Part shown: positions 24,884 through 38,564 of the stretch, piece after piece
Numbering within the stretch: position 1 is the first letter of the stretch
How the letters are laid out: each line of letters begins with the position of its first letter
NCBI GenBank assembly: GCA_963921795.1
Contig: OY997649.1
Span: 29,996,055 to 30,060,054, forward strand
DNA from: Nannobrachium achirus
Taxonomy: Eukaryota > Chordata > Actinopteri > Myctophiformes > Myctophidae
DNA: 64,000 bases
Reading direction: 5' to 3'
Made by a program: the position numbers and the translations under genes
The notes under the pieces: generated by a model
The model's database searches: none
What the model was told of the DNA's origin: nothing
The model's input: only the letters and a program-made list of their open reading frames with translations

Positions 24884-25363
24884 CAGGGGTGTTGCACCAA
24901 ATACTGGGTCCTAGGTACAAGGATTCACTGCAGGGCCCCCATGAATTATCTTCATAGGGGGAGGGAGTTTAACCCATTTAGACTGGGAACGCATTATTAC
25001 ACATTATTTTGTGCTTTAACTATTGAAAAATAGCAGATGTACAAGCTCACAGCGCGGCACCGAGTGCCTCGCTGCGAGCTTGTAGATCTGCTATTTTTTT
25101 AAATCGTGAAAAGTCTTTTTTTGAAAAAAACGTTTTTTGGACCCCCAAAAGTATATGTATTTGGCCGTGGACCCCCATCTCAAAATATTTAGTTCCAGGG
25201 ACCACCCAGAAGTGAAATTTGAGTTACAAATGTTCGCGTAAAAAATGCATATATACAGTATTCAAAGATTTGCACACATTTTCACGACTTTTCAAAAATA
25301 GCAGATCTACAAGCTCGCAGCGCGGCACTCGGGCTGCCCCTGGTAGTACTTGTGGCGCCCCTG
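24884..25363. mobile_element. hAT-type MITE, CAGGGGTGT family, copy 1, with duplicated right junction
   Basis: The left end CAGGGGTGTTGCACC is preceded by GTAGTACT (24876-24883). The right side ends GCCCCTG plus GTAGTACT twice, at 25343-25350 and 25364-25371. Two GATCTACAAGC hairpins lie inside (25025-25100, and a half copy at 25293-25333). It matches 50104-50606. Confidence 0.85.
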
Positions 25364-25810
25364 GTAGTACTGTATGAGGTGAACATGAAGATGTGCCTCT
25401 GGGAGAAGGAGTGACAGCCTTTGTAGTCATCAGTGCTAAGCAGAGTGGACAGAGTCCTGCGTGGCCCCAGTGCCCCGTGGTTCGACCCACTAGCAGCAAT
25501 GCACTCTGTGACAAGATGAGAGAGAGATGAGGACAATGTGCTTAACACACTGTACTACATTTTACAATCACGATGACCCATCTCAGCAGATCATTTAAAT
25601 GCTTCGCTGCTTGCGTTTTGTTAAGATGACAGGTATTAGAAAGTAGACATAAGACCGTTTTTAACTACACTGTATAGGTATGTGTCTGGGGGAAAACATT
25701 TTGGGATAAGTGCATAAAGATTCAAGATGCTTGGCAGTAAGGCATTTTCATATTTTCAAACATGGCCCCCTTTGAAAAGATTTTGGACACCCCAGCCATA
25801 AAACATTGTG

Positions 25811-25858
25811 CATGGCACTGAGTGCCACGCTGCGAGCTTGTAGATCTGCTATTTTTGT
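25811..25858. repeat. half copy of the GATCTACAAGC hairpin
   Basis: Reads GCGAGCTTGTAGATCTGC then TATTTTTG. Only the right arm is well kept. Confidence 0.7.
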
Positions 25859-25973
25859 AAAATCTAGAACATTTTTGCAAATTTCAAATTGTGCAAAAAT
25901 CCGAAATTTTTTAACTAAAATCTTTGCTTCTGTAGGGTTCTTGACAGGAACACCTTTGAGAACCACTGAAACA

Positions 25974-26242
25974 TATCGTCTTTGTCGGGTGGAAACCTTG
26001 TGTCTCCAAGTTTCAAATGTGTACAGTATGTTCTTTCGCGAAGTAAAGCCCTGCTTCATCATACAAGGCCGTCGCACAAAAGTTGTGAAAACAGCCGATC
26101 TACAAGCACACAACGCCTCGCACCGCGAGGCGTTGTGTGCTTGTAGATCGGCTGTTTTCACTAGTTTAAATCATTTTTAAAATGATAAATTCAAAATGAA
26201 CGGTTTTGGACATACAAGGTTTTCACCCGACAACGACGATAT
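25974..26242. mobile_element. foldback MITE, ATATCGTC family, copy 1
   Basis: Ends ATATCGTCTTTGTCGGGTGG and, inverted, CACCCGACAACGACGATAT. Its centre is the longest perfect GATCTACAAGC hairpin of the window (26087-26160, arms of about 35 bp). Related copies are at 29038-29263 and 43011-43213. Confidence 0.75.
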
Positions 26243-26295
26243 GTTTTTCAGAAAACTGTTAGGATTTTAGAAGACATTTTTAGAATCAATTTCAG

Positions 26296-26705
26296 GTCTT
26301 AATGGGTTAAGGAAAGTGTTAGCGAATGCTCAGACCAAGGAGCTGATCGTGGACTTCAGGAGGCCGAGGAAAGAGCACACACCCATCTTCATTGATGGAG
26401 CTGCAGTGGCAAGAGGTCAGCAAGTTCACGTTCCTGGGAGTACACATGGAGGAGAAGGACACGCATGGGAGGGAAAAGTCTCAGCAGCGACGCTACTGTT
26501 CAGAGTAGGCCCCCACATCCTCAGGCCATACTACAACAGCTCCATTGAAAGCATTCTGTCAGGCTGTGTTACTGCCTGGTACGGAAAAATGCAGCGCCCA
26601 CGAAAGGAAAAACCCACGGCGAATGGTGTGCACGGTCGGCCGAGCGCATGATCGGAGGTGGGCTTTCCTCACTCCAGGAACTGTACAAGAGTGTGTACAA
26701 TGTGT
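26296..26705 (+). pseudogene. LINE reverse transcriptase C-terminal fragment
   Basis: Frame-broken remnant of a non-LTR retrotransposon ORF2 3' part. Plus-strand frames give ELIVDFRRPRKEHTP, then SKFTFLGVHMEE, then SIESILSGCVTAWYGK, in that order and in different frames. These are typical of the region after the reverse transcriptase core in fish L2/Rex1-like (CR1-group) LINEs. Several indels make it dead. It is followed by AAGTA-rich repeat. Confidence 0.8.
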
Positions 26706-26880
26706 AGTTGTGGAAAAAGTACCAATATTTCTTTAAAGTCAAAGTATCAATACTGAGATGTAGAAATACACTGTTGCAAAAAAGTAAAAAATTAAGTAAA
26801 AAAGTATTGGCATAAAAATGTACTCAAAGTACCAAACGTAAAAGTACTCATTGTGCAGAATTTCTCATTTCACAAGTTAA
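26705..26880. repeat. AAGTAC-rich interspersed repeat
   Basis: Contains AAAGTATTGGCATAAAAATG and AAAGTACTCATTGTGCAG, shared with 7650 and 57270. Confidence 0.6.
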
Positions 26881-27031
26881 AAATCCAACACATCTTTTGA
26901 AATGGCTGAAATATATGGCTGAAGTGGTTAATGTATGTTTTGTAATACAAAGTTTCACTGACGAAAACACAATAAAAACTAAGCTAGTTTTTAGTGTCAT
27001 TTTATGTTTGGTCGTGCTTGGGTGTTGCGCC

Positions 27032-27070
27032 TTGAAAAAGGCAGATCTACAAGTAGATCTGGTATTTTCA
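27032..27070. repeat. minimal GATCTACAAGC hairpin
   Basis: GCAGATCTACAAGTAGATCTGG: the two arms meet almost without a loop. Confidence 0.75.
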
Positions 27071-27533
27071 GCATGCAACCAAGTGTAAAATCAACATCAA
27101 GACCCAAGTGTAAAATCACCATCAAGACCCGCCAAAATACATTTTTGTCAACAAAATCAACTGTAGATTTAGTCCAGGTATTCAAAAGGCCATGACTAAA
27201 TCAACACTGCTCTATGCTCTCCCTTTTATTTTTCTCCTTGCCCCACCTCTCCTTCTTTCTATTTTTTACAAAACGTATGGAGCTTGCAACAAAATAATGT
27301 CATTCACTTCTTTACAACTGTAAACCTGTCATGTGACGATAACGTTGCTTGATTCCGATTATTCCGCCAGTCACAACGCGAGGTCAGAATTGAAATGACT
27401 GTGGTAATGTAGAGTGTGTGCCACCACATCCATTGTTAGTACTCCTGTGTTAATGTTAGGGTCACTGCACTGCATGCCCAAGCTAATCCATTTTATTAGC
27501 CTCATTCTCTGTTTCTGAATTACACACGGATGT

Positions 27534-27650
<117 letters not shown>

Positions 27651-27764
27651 TACAAAATAACTCAAGGGGATGGCAACTCCAGAATGGATTGGCGGGAAGG
27701 ATCAGTAAGATGCCTTAAACAGATGATTAACGAAAAAAGAAGAAAGGAAAAAAAAGTCAATGTT

Positions 27765-27925
27765 CAAAGTCACAATCAATGGCAAGGTCAAAATGGAGAG
27801 TGGCCGTTCAGTAAGCTGGCTCAAAGAGATAATCATGTTGAAAGGATCAAAGGTCAAAGTCACCATCAACAGACAGAACAAGAGATGTTGCTGCAGGCGA
27901 GGTTTACACCCCCACATGCATTTGT
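27765..27925. repeat. interspersed repeat shared with 56334-56430
   Basis: GGTCAAAGTCACCATCAACA, ACAAGAGATG and GGTTTACACCCCCA recur beside the kinase pseudogene. Non-coding, class unknown. Confidence 0.55.
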
Positions 27926-27929
27926 TTTA

Positions 27930-28860
27930 TAGCAGTGTGACCCACTGATGTTTACTGACTAAAGCGCCTTTCAGACGGGGCACGGTTTGGCACCCTTTGA
28001 ATGAGAGGCGGGCGATTATTCTGGACGCGCGGAGAGGTTGAGGTTTGTGTCTCCACATGAGAGACCGCCGTCCGTCTGTAGGGTGCTTAACAGAGACAGT
28101 AGGTCTCTCTCTCTCTCTCTCACGCACGCACACAGACGGACAGGGGAGGATTCAACCCTATGCTGCGACTGAGTCTCGTCCCATCCCCTCGTACAGCCAT
28201 GGCTCCTACAGAGCTCACAACTAAGCGCTAATGCACCATCCAGTAAGAATCCAAAAGTATACATCTATTTCATTATACATTTCTAAGGGGTGCCGGTGCA
28301 ATCCGTCACAGAGAACACAATCAGAGGCAAAACAGACAGTATAACTTGCTCCTCCTAATTCTCCAAGTTATCCAAACAACACACCTACCAGTATTTTATA
28401 GAACTAGGTGTAATTTAAGTTGTAATTTGTGTCTACGCTGGAACTATTTAAGCGGACACATCGCTTAAACTGAATTAGAAATGAAATCCAGACTACGCTA
28501 TGTTTGAACTTTTTCTCATCTCGTGCAAAGATCCAACCCCGCTCGTCTGTCGCTCTCCAGAGAGCTCACGCCACACACACCTGGCACCACAGACATCTAA
28601 CAAAAGGTTATTAGAAATCGGTAGAAATCAACGCAATCTTTTTTCGTTTGTTGTTTGTTTGTAAGCAGTCACACTGAGGATGAAAATGTGTTCCAAATTG
28701 ACCCTTTTAAAGTGACATAATGGACCACCCCATGTGACCACATGCCTCCAGAAGGAGCAGCTTGCCACAGTGACATGACCAGTAGCGGTGTTCCGTTGTC
28801 AGCTGGTATCAGCCAGGTTCCAGACATACTGTGCACCATGACAGTGCCAGAGGGTGGTGG
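27930..28860. other. no gene seen
   Basis: A short (TC)n tract at 28104-28122. No exon recognised. Confidence 0.4.
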
Positions 28861-28867
28861 TGCTTGC

Positions 28868-29000
<133 letters not shown>

Positions 29001-29037
29001 ACGCGCGCGTGCGTGCGTGAGAGGAGAGGAATGCTGC

Positions 29038-29263
29038 ATATCGTTGTTGTCGCGTGGAAACCTTGTATGTCCGAAACAGTTCCTTTTGTATTCATAATTC
29101 ATAAAAATGATTTAAAATAGTGAAAATAGCTGATCTACAAGCATGTGCTTCTAGATCTGCTATTTTCACTAGTTTTGTGCGACACTATTGTATGATGAAG
29201 CAGCAAAATATACAAATCTGAAACTTGGAGATACGAGATTTCTGCCCGACAGTGACGGTATAA
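29038..29263. mobile_element. foldback MITE, ATATCGTC family, copy 2
   Basis: Diverged relative of 25974-26242, with a short central hairpin at 29121-29168 (AGCTGATCTACAAGCATG) whose arms extend into GTGAAAAT/ATTTTCAC. Confidence 0.65.
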
Positions 29264-29504
29264 TTATTTTTAGTTAGAGCTAACTTACAGTCACAGCCTG
29301 CGCTGCCTTAATGCAAGGCCACCGCCGCTGTGTCCTTTTACTAGCAGCCTGAGGTCAGGTTGTGGCCACACTGTAAATAGCACATATAAGACAGCGGCGT
29401 GTGAATGTTTTATCACAGTCTATCTACTGTACCGTAGGTGCGTTAACCACTTACACCGGGTTCTCCCAGGGCTCTATACTTATAGTATTTACACCAAATA
29501 TCTT

Positions 29505-29605
29505 ATCCCAAAATAGATGATCTACGGGTCACAATTCTATTCTAAGCTCACATCGCATTGCACTGTGACGCGTTGTGAGCAGATTTTGCTATTGTTTTGG
29601 CCCAG
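29505..29605. repeat. degraded GATCTACAAGC hairpin
   Basis: AAATAGATGATCTACGGGTC on the left and GTGAGCAGATTTTGCTATT on the right, with a long spacer. Confidence 0.5.
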
Positions 29606-29699
29606 AATAGGGATGCTATAGGGTTCAAGTGCTTAAAACAACAAAGAGGACTAGCGAGTCCTACAGGCCTCAACCAGCTTTTATGACGTATCGCATATG

Positions 29700-29850
29700 A
29701 TTTTACTTGAAAGTGGCGTAGTGGGGTTGAAGCCAGGCCATGACCTCATGCATGTTAATCCTCACTCTCTTGCATTCCCCTGTCTCTGTCTCCACTGTAT
29801 TATTTAACATTATTTATTAAAGCATAAATACCAAAAAAGGAAAGAAGAAG
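29700..29850 (+). mobile_element. SINE tail fragment
   Basis: The series CATTCCCCTGTCTCTGTCTC, a TATT-rich part and AAAGCATAAATACCAAAAAA resembles the 3' region of the SINE at 52300. Confidence 0.45.
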
Positions 29851-29859
29851 AAAATGCCT

Positions 29860-30575
29860 TCGGCAGTTCACTCCACTTACAATTGATTTCTTTATATAAA
29901 AAAATATGAGAGCGAGTATGGGGACAAAAAAGAGATAATATTGGAGTCAGGGGGTACAAGTGCATCCAGAGATGGAGGCTTTAAGCCTACGTTATACTTA
30001 GTAGTACGATGGTGTCACTCGCCGATAACAATTGATTTGAATGAGTGCATAAAATACTTTTGTTGAGTGACACCGTAGTATTATAAAGTGTAAGTTAGGT
30101 TGTTTATGCCTAAATCATTACCATCATCACCATCTATAAGCTTAACGTTTTAACATAATTGTCAGTTCAAACAGCGAGAAAAGGAGAAAAGGTCACAGTC
30201 AGTTTACAAAAAGGCAACTAAAAGGGCCAAGATCCAATACTGCTTAAATCGGGGAAATCTCGCTATTTCTACGTCCCATTATTTCTACTACGGGCGTCGG
30301 CAGGTTTAGCTACTCGCCAGCGTCAGGGTTACTGAGGTTACGAGTTAGGGTTTGGGTTAGGTTTAGGTATAGAGGTTAACATTCACCAACGTCGGCAGGT
30401 TAGCTACACACAAGCGTGAGTTAGCATTTCACCAGGTTAACATTCACTCGCGTCGAAATACTGGTACGTAGAACAAATGTTATGTCGAAATATCAACACG
30501 CTCCCGCTTAAATCAGCCAAGGTTGCTAGGATTTTTGGAGCTGTGTGAAGCACAGGCTCCCTATACGTGGCTGTG
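29860..30575. other. non-coding with short GGTTAG repeats
   Basis: A CGTCGGCAGGTT motif occurs twice (30295 and 30390), with GTTAGGGTTTGGGTTAGG between them. No exon. Confidence 0.5.
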
Positions 30576-30581
30576 TGGGTC

Positions 30582-30633
<52 letters not shown>

Positions 30634-30648
30634 TGTCTGTGTGTATGT
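30582..30648. repeat. (GT)n microsatellite
   Basis: GT run bounded by CTGT units. Confidence 0.95.
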
Positions 30649-30939
30649 AGCCTGAACTTCCTAAACTTCGGCACGCCACTAGTCCCACAGTTTTGCCACC
30701 ACACACTCGCGCCATATGTCAAATTGACCGGCTTACTCGGGAATCGTGGGCTATTACTTTTCTAAGAGAAAGGTTCTATAGTTTAATTGATATTAATTTA
30801 TTAGTGAATTAATTTTCCCCATTGACTTATAATGGGAATCGCAAAAACTCACATTCAATTATTTGTCTCTCGCAAACCATAGGGGCTAGAGTTTCAAGAC
30901 TTGGAGAGGAGGTTCATAATGATTTCAAGGATTAAATAA

Positions 30940-31200
30940 AAAATAATTGTGTCATTTGGCCGCATGGTGGCGCCATAACACCCCACTTTACGTTTTGGCC
31001 TGTAACTCTTGAACCGTAGGTCGGAAAATTAAAAATATTTTTTCCCTGGATTCCTTGGGTCATGACGCATCTCCCCATATAGGCCACGCCCATTTGCGCC
31101 ATGATAGATTTTCCGCCATCTTGAATTTTCTCCAAAACACACTTTTTGCTCCTTTTCCTACATATTTTCTTCAAATGTCACAAAAATCGGTACACATGAT
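30940..31200 (-). repeat. GGTCGC-family internal fragment
   Basis: CGCATGGTGGCGCCATAA and AATCGGTACACATGATC match the interior of the elements at 10748 and 59538. No terminal hairpins here. Confidence 0.5.

Positions 31201-31202
<2 letters not shown>

Positions 31203-31273
<71 letters not shown>
31203..31273. repeat. (AC)n microsatellite
   Basis: About 35 units. Confidence 0.97.
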
Positions 31274-31274
<1 letters not shown>

Positions 31275-31279
31275 CTCCA

Positions 31280-32649
31280 CTTCACACGGGTGTGATTTTT
31301 TATGTTGGTTTACCCACCCATGATAGACATGAGTACTGAAGAAGATGGGATTCACGTACCATGTGTTGCATAAAATAAAATAAAAGTCAAACAAGGCAAG
31401 TTTAGTATAGTTCGGCAAATGCTTGAACTTTTGGTCAAGGTCATCAATCTGCATAATGCAAAAACATAATATAATATATCATAATATATTTTATAATATA
31501 TAAAAATAAAACTTTATCATGAGAAGCTATACTAAAGACTGTAACATCCCAGGGGGACATTGGTGTGCTAATCAGCCACAGAAGGAAGACAGAGAGAGTA
31601 GATGGCTCTACCTCACTCTCCGGGGTTTGTTTCCCGCACACCAAAAGGTACACACATATAGAGTAGTACACACACATAAAAACGTACACAAATACACACC
31701 TCCTTTCCCAATGAAACAGAAGACCTATTAGCCTGAAGTTGATTTAATTAGAACAGCAGTGAGGCACTAAGGAGACATCCCATCAGCATTCAGCACCCCA
31801 AACTCCTCCCCTGGCAGTAATTGTCTTTACACAAGTTTTTACATTGAATTACAGGGGTTGTTGGCTGAGGCTAAATGTGAACTATCCTTGGGGGTCCATC
31901 CATGCACCTGTTAGTGAATGATATCACCAGTGGTTTTGAGCTAAACAGAATGTGCCTCTCTATCAAAAATTGTTTCCCTTTAAACCTTAACCACTATTAG
32001 TGCTAGTGCGGATCTTGGTGGTACAACAAGACTTTGGGGCCGGAACATGGCGCAAGATGCACACTGGCGGGGAATTATCAATCGTGTGAGGATGTGGGAG
32101 AGGCACAGAAGGGCATGTGGTGTTTACAAGGACCACGACTTTGCGCCGCCTAACTGCTTGGACCAGGTCAACTTGTGTACAGCGAGTCATGCAATCATCT
32201 TTTGTGCTGCTTTCGTCACTTTAGCTTTGTCACTTTAGTCACCCCAGATTGATGTCTCTCCAAGACAACGTAAACCAGGCCTGCTTATCCTAATGCTTGT
32301 CTGTTTCACTTAGAATCAAGTTTAAGTTTGTGTGCATTCTAACAGTTAAATGCTGAGGCTATAATCCAACAAAGCCTTCTGTATTGTGACTCATGGAGAA
32401 TATTGATGCTATATATCGTATATCGTTCTCTTTCATAAAAATCCTTTCTTGATTACTCAACGAGATCAATTATTACACATTCTGCCAGGTTCTGTTTGGC
32501 TCAGCTCCAGATATTGAACCATTTCTTACACTGAGAAATGCTACTCATATAAGACCAGTGCCAGATATATTAACTGCATTTGTTATTTTCTCCCAAGGTA
32601 ATTGTAGATCATTTGCTCTTGGCCAGTTTAAGATGCTGTATATTTGTTG
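31280..32649. other. no gene seen
   Basis: AT-rich tract at 31460-31510. No exon or element recognised. Confidence 0.4.
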
Positions 32650-32653
32650 TTAA

Positions 32654-33295
<642 letters not shown>

Positions 33296-33299
33296 CTAA

Positions 33300-34550
33300 T
33301 CTACTGCCTCACATCCAGGATAAAAAAAAGAAAAAGAACAGGTAAAAACTATCTTTGTAGTAAGTCTACAGATACATTTATATACAGTAATAGTCTATAT
33401 AATGAGTTCACACTTGCGGCCCTATTTTGATGGAGAAAATTAATATTTGGTGCTATATCTTGACTTGCGTTGTGGGGGTGTGACCCAATGCTATTTTGCG
33501 AACTTCTGCCAATTTGGATATAAACAATACAATTAGTTTAAAAAAGTATTATTAAGGCCTCAATTTGGAATACAAATTATCAAGTAATGTAGTCAAGAGT
33601 AAAAGTTACATTTTACAATGTTTATACACAACTGCTGCTCTGTTTCTTCATTACATTATTACAGTATGTTTCGGTTTTCTTTACAATAAAGTGGAGGCAA
33701 GCTGCAGGATGAGACCATGCACTTTTGTGATGGTTTCTAATGTATGACAATTTTAACAGTGTTTTCTTTTTCTTTTTTTCAATGCTGCTTACCCTGTTAA
33801 CGCAGCCAGCACAGACGCATGCACATTGCACATACTGCTTTGATCTTGAGAGCGTGCTGGTACTGTAGTACATGCAATGGAGGGGAAAAATAGATATAAT
33901 TGCCCGCACCTCCGGTGCTCCATTTACCAAGCTCTCATTTTAGAAAGTGTTTATTTAGCAGTCTGAAGTGTTAACTCGTGTGAGGGAAAAAAGAATTAAT
34001 ATAATCCGCCATTCGACGACTGCACACTGCAATGGTTAATAAAGCATTTCCCTTGCACTGGCATATTCATGCAAGTTGGTGCATTAACATGACATCAGCA
34101 GTGGGGGGAAATACAAGAGCAAATTCAGTGTTGAGTTATTGTGTAATTACTCACCACCTGGCCATCGCTACTACTGTATGTTACAAAAGACACACAGTAC
34201 CTGTACTATTGTACAACATATCTCAAGTTCATTGAAATGAACGGAGGAAGTCCAATGATGATCTGAAGTACTGTATTCTCATTGTCAAGAGCCCTTTCTT
34301 TCTTTGTTGAGATACTGTAGATATAGACAGACATACAGTACATATGACAGCTCACATACAGTGGTTTAGCTATACATATTATGTACTGTATGCATGCAAG
34401 GGCTCTCTCTCTACAATAAAAATACAGTACTTCAGTGTTACAGTTAGTTTGAGAAACCAGTTAGATTGGGAAAGGAGAGCTTGTTTTTGTTCACCTGGAT
34501 GTGGAAGAAGCCCATGTCTCAGTGGTAGCTGGTGAATGCTAACCTGGTGA
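33300..34550. other. no gene seen
   Basis: No exon recognised; short AGTACTGTA-like motifs only. Confidence 0.4.
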
Positions 34551-34553
34551 ATG

Positions 34554-34770
34554 CTACTATGCCTAAACCTAACCCTAACCTCAGTAAAACTATGCCTAAA
34601 CCTAACCCTAACCCTAGACCTAACCTCAGTAAAACTATGCCTATAGGTCCTAACCATAATCCTAACCCTAAACTCAGTAAAACTATGCCTAAACCTAACC
34701 CTAACCCTAACCTCAGTAAAACTATGTCTAAACCTAACCCTAATCCTAACCTCAGTCAAATTGTTCCTAG
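34554..34770. repeat. CCTAA-rich minisatellite
   Basis: Five copies of a 33-48 bp unit beginning ACTATGCCTAAACCTAACC and ending CTCAGTAAA. The inner CCCTAA motif is the vertebrate telomere hexamer. Confidence 0.85.
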
Positions 34771-34795
34771 TTCCCCGAAGGAGGCACCGCCTGCT

Positions 34796-34950
<155 letters not shown>

Positions 34951-34959
34951 ATTAACTAG

Positions 34960-35910
34960 TTAACTCACAATCCTTTTAATGCCACTATTTTTTTTAACTT
35001 GCGATTAATGCAGCTGATGTTTGAGCCTCGGTGCGCTCCGTAGTATAGAGAGTGAGGAAGCGAATGCGCTGACAACTCGCATCCTATGCTCGCAACAAAT
35101 ACCGAAGCGTTGAAACGGCACATCTGCAGACAGCGCAAGCCCCAGACACACAAGCTCCCAAGAACAGGAGCGCTCCAACTTGTGCTGTACACGAGCACAT
35201 AGTAGCCTACTAGCCTACGTTCGTTATACAGTGCCCCCCAGACCCCCGCACCAACACACTAACAGTGACCACCAAATTCATGCAACAACGGCCAGAGAAC
35301 CCACATAGCAAACAGGTTTGGCCCAAATCCGGCTGTTATGGCCCACATCCGGCTGTTCTGGCCCAACTCCGGCTGAAATCTGGCAGGTCTGGCTGACTGT
35401 GGCTTGTGTGCCACACATCTCCAACAAGCCATCAGTACTCTCTACATCATAACAGCTGGGTTTCTCATAGTGAACTAGGGTGCCCAATAACACCAGTCCA
35501 GGGTGCCTCAGAATATTTTGATAATATTTAGAATGTATCAATATTACTTCAGTTAAACCAATTTAGACCCTCTAATGCCTCATGCTTGCTTTGTAAAACA
35601 CCCGAGTTGCACTGTACTTGAGTTATATTTATACACCAACTCTCTTCACCAAAAATAGCCGATCTACAAGATCTTGTAGCATCTTGTAATGAGCTTGTAA
35701 ATCTGCTACATTTGGTGAATATCCCCTTAGAATAGGGATGTTGGGGTTTAGTGATTGCTATTTGTCTACTCCCATGTTGATATGAGTATTAATATCAGTT
35801 TTAGGTAGATTTAGAACAAATACAAAATATGCGATTAATTGCGATTAATCGTGCGATTAACTATGGACAATCATGCGATTAATGGGATTAAAATTTTTAA
35901 TCGACTGACA
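34960..35910. mobile_element. probable hAT-type element remnant (ATTAATCG / GACAGCCCT end)
   Basis: The right end has repeated GCGATTAAT units and finishes CGACTGACAGCCCTAATA, a terminus common in fish. The left boundary lies in AT repeats and is not resolved. A GATCTACAAGC hairpin with extended arms is at 35649-35718. Confidence 0.5.
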
Positions 35911-36295
35911 GCCCTAATATATATATATATATATATAATAGCTGTCAAAATTATCGCTTTAACAGCAGTAATTAATTTTTGGGATTAATCGCGTTAAGAT
36001 ATTTGATGCATTTAATGCATGTACAGAATGTCCCGCCCCATTCGCTGATCCGAGGTGATTCTCTCGGTAGAACACCGTCGTACGGAGAGAGAGATATCAG
36101 GCTGCAGCGCAGCCTCTGCTTATCATGCTCCCCCCTTCCACCTCCCCCTTCTACCCACAGTGACACACACACACACACTTTCCGTTCGCAGGCGCACCGG
36201 AGGCGAGGAGAGATGGAGACGGAGAGACAAAGCTCTCCAAAGTGAAGTTGTTAAAACGTCTTTCATAGACCACTGTCTGGAATAATACTAGTACT

Positions 36296-37052
36296 CAGGG
36301 GCGCAGGAGGCATTTTAAAAGTGAAGGGGACACATCTGGGAGGTATGTGCGCGCGCATAGCGCGCGCGAAAAATTTTGGGGTATCCCCCCCACTTTTGGT
36401 GATATCCCCCCCACTTTTGCCCCAAGGAGGGGGGGACATATCCCCTCCACTTGAGCTGAATTACACAGTTGTTTTACGCAGATTTCAAGGCATTTTTAAA
36501 ATGAAATACACATGAATTCATTAAGTCTATATTAGATCTTTTTATTGAACCACAGTAACAAGAGGAAACGTAACATAAAATGTGTTGACAAACGAAATTG
36601 CATTTCCATTATGCATCTGTTCAAAGGTACTTACATTGTTGCTTGCTTTAAAGAACGACGTTATCGTTTTTTGTTTTTTTGACCGTTTCATTTTGACTGA
36701 GAATGATGTGAGACTAGCCTACACACACCAGCAGCAGGTCCAGCACCTGCAATGACGGTCTCCTTCTGCCACTGCCTGCCTGCTAACCCTGCTTGTCACT
36801 ATCGCGTTGCATTAATTAAACTCATTCAGAACAGCTGAGCTGAGCTGCCGACTGCACTGTGACTGCACTGGTGGGACTGTGCCTCTAGAGGGCAGTAATA
36901 CGCCTTGAAATGAGAACTACTCAGTGTGTACAGTATAATCGATCATATTTGCGGCTTTTTCTTGGACCTGAACACTGGAGGGGATATCCCCCCCACCCAA
37001 AAAAAGTGGAGGTGTTAATCCCCCCCGTCCCCCCCTACCCCCTGCGCGCATG
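36296..37052. mobile_element. hAT-type element with CTAGTACT target duplication
   Basis: Left end CAGGGGCGCAGGAGG and right end CCCCTGCGCGCATG are imperfect inverted repeats; CTAGTACT flanks it at 36288-36295 and 37053-37060. C- and G-rich blocks (GATATCCCCCCCAC) near both ends are also inverted. No transposase frame. Confidence 0.82.
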
Positions 37053-37060
37053 CTAGTACT

Positions 37061-38560
37061 ACCTTGTTGCACAACTATTGTGTTGCTCCACTTTTCAGAG
37101 CCGACCGAGTAGTAATGGATGCGTTTACTTTTCAACACTGGGCACATTTAATTGCTAGTCAGTCACGACAGTCAGCTATCTATGCTATCACTATGAAACA
37201 TTAGCAGGTTAATGATGGCTCGTTGTCGACCCTGAATGCACATTTGCCCCTTATTTGACCATAGGCAATCAGCAGCACTAATTGGCAGCGGTAACAAACG
37301 CTTGTCTTTTGTTTCTCTTGTGCATATGTGTCAGCTGAAAATTTTCTCTGTAGCCAGCCTATATATCAAGTAATTCCCTGTAGTGGATACTGGGTAGATA
37401 TTCTCCCCCTCGGTTCCACTTATCCTCAAAAGAGCTACTATGTTTTCTCATCCTGAATGACAAGTCTAAGCCTGGCTATGTGCAAAACTGCATGCAAGCC
37501 TATGTTCAGAGGCATTGTCAACATGTCTTAATTTCTTTAATTAATATTTCTTTAGTTCCCAATAATTAAACAGTGAGCCAGTGTTTTAGACATAGACCTA
37601 TTGTATTTTATTGCTACATTAAAAAAAAATCCATAAACTGAATTAGAAAGCAAATCATTGGAATGAGCAAGTCAGTGAACTCTTGATGAGAGTGAGACAC
37701 ACAAGCATTTATAGTGCATATATTTTGTGATCCAGGTTCAGACAGTACGACAGAAAATACATTTTTACTCCTCTACACAAGAAGCAACAATAAAGAGCCT
37801 TGAACCTTGAAAGTGGTTCATTGTAAACAACTCCCCTTTTTTCTCATTAACCTAACCCTGACAATCGACATGCTGAGTTCTGCAGGCTGTCCATGTGATC
37901 AACACTAATCACCTTCTCTTTGGATCTTCTCATAATGAGCCGTTAACATGAAACCTACATGGGAGAGGAGAGGAGAGGAGATTAAAAAGCGAGAGGAGGG
38001 TAGTTGTTTGGAGGGAAAATGTGCTGAGAAAGAGAGAAAAGGCAGAGCTACAAAGATGATAACTGAGCAAGAGTAAAGACGAGACCAGGGGCGCTGAGGG
38101 AGAAAGTGGAGCTGCCACACAGAAAGAGAAATGGGGGTGTCCCTTGATGAGTCCTTATCGGGTGGTGAAGTGGAGAGATTTGGGGATTGATAAAAAGGTA
38201 AACTCACCGTAATCACAGCTGAGACTGGAGTCCCCTCACAGTACAATCCACAGTTCCACACTGTACCACTACAGCTCAATTCCCTCTGCTACAGAATCTC
38301 TCCACTTCTCACTACTGTCACCATGCCAGCTCCCAATCATGGCAGTAGAAAATAACTTCTTTATTTACTTTTCATTTGTTATTGTTCAAATGATAAATTA
38401 GTTAATCAATTAAGTAATAGTCAATCAATTAAGTAACATACATTTTAGCAGTCTTTTTGGTGACACCTCTGTTGTCATTTGTTTTTTTTGTTTTGAGCAA
38501 CAGGGATCTTCCTCTGGCTTTTGTTTGGCTACATACAGTCACCATAAATAATCAAATAAG
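37061..38560. other. no gene seen
   Basis: An (AGGAG)n tract at 37960-37981. Otherwise no exon or repeat recognised. Confidence 0.4.
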
Positions 38561-38564
38561 GCTA

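Noticed and set aside
26316-26736. Host gene in the overlapping frames
   Set aside because: The peptides are pieces of a LINE reverse transcriptase C-terminus split by indels.
37905-37960. Peptide LTAHYEK resembling the end of the preceding ZMAT4 exon
   Set aside because: It lies downstream of the identified exon in transcript order and lacks a donor site after the Glu codon.
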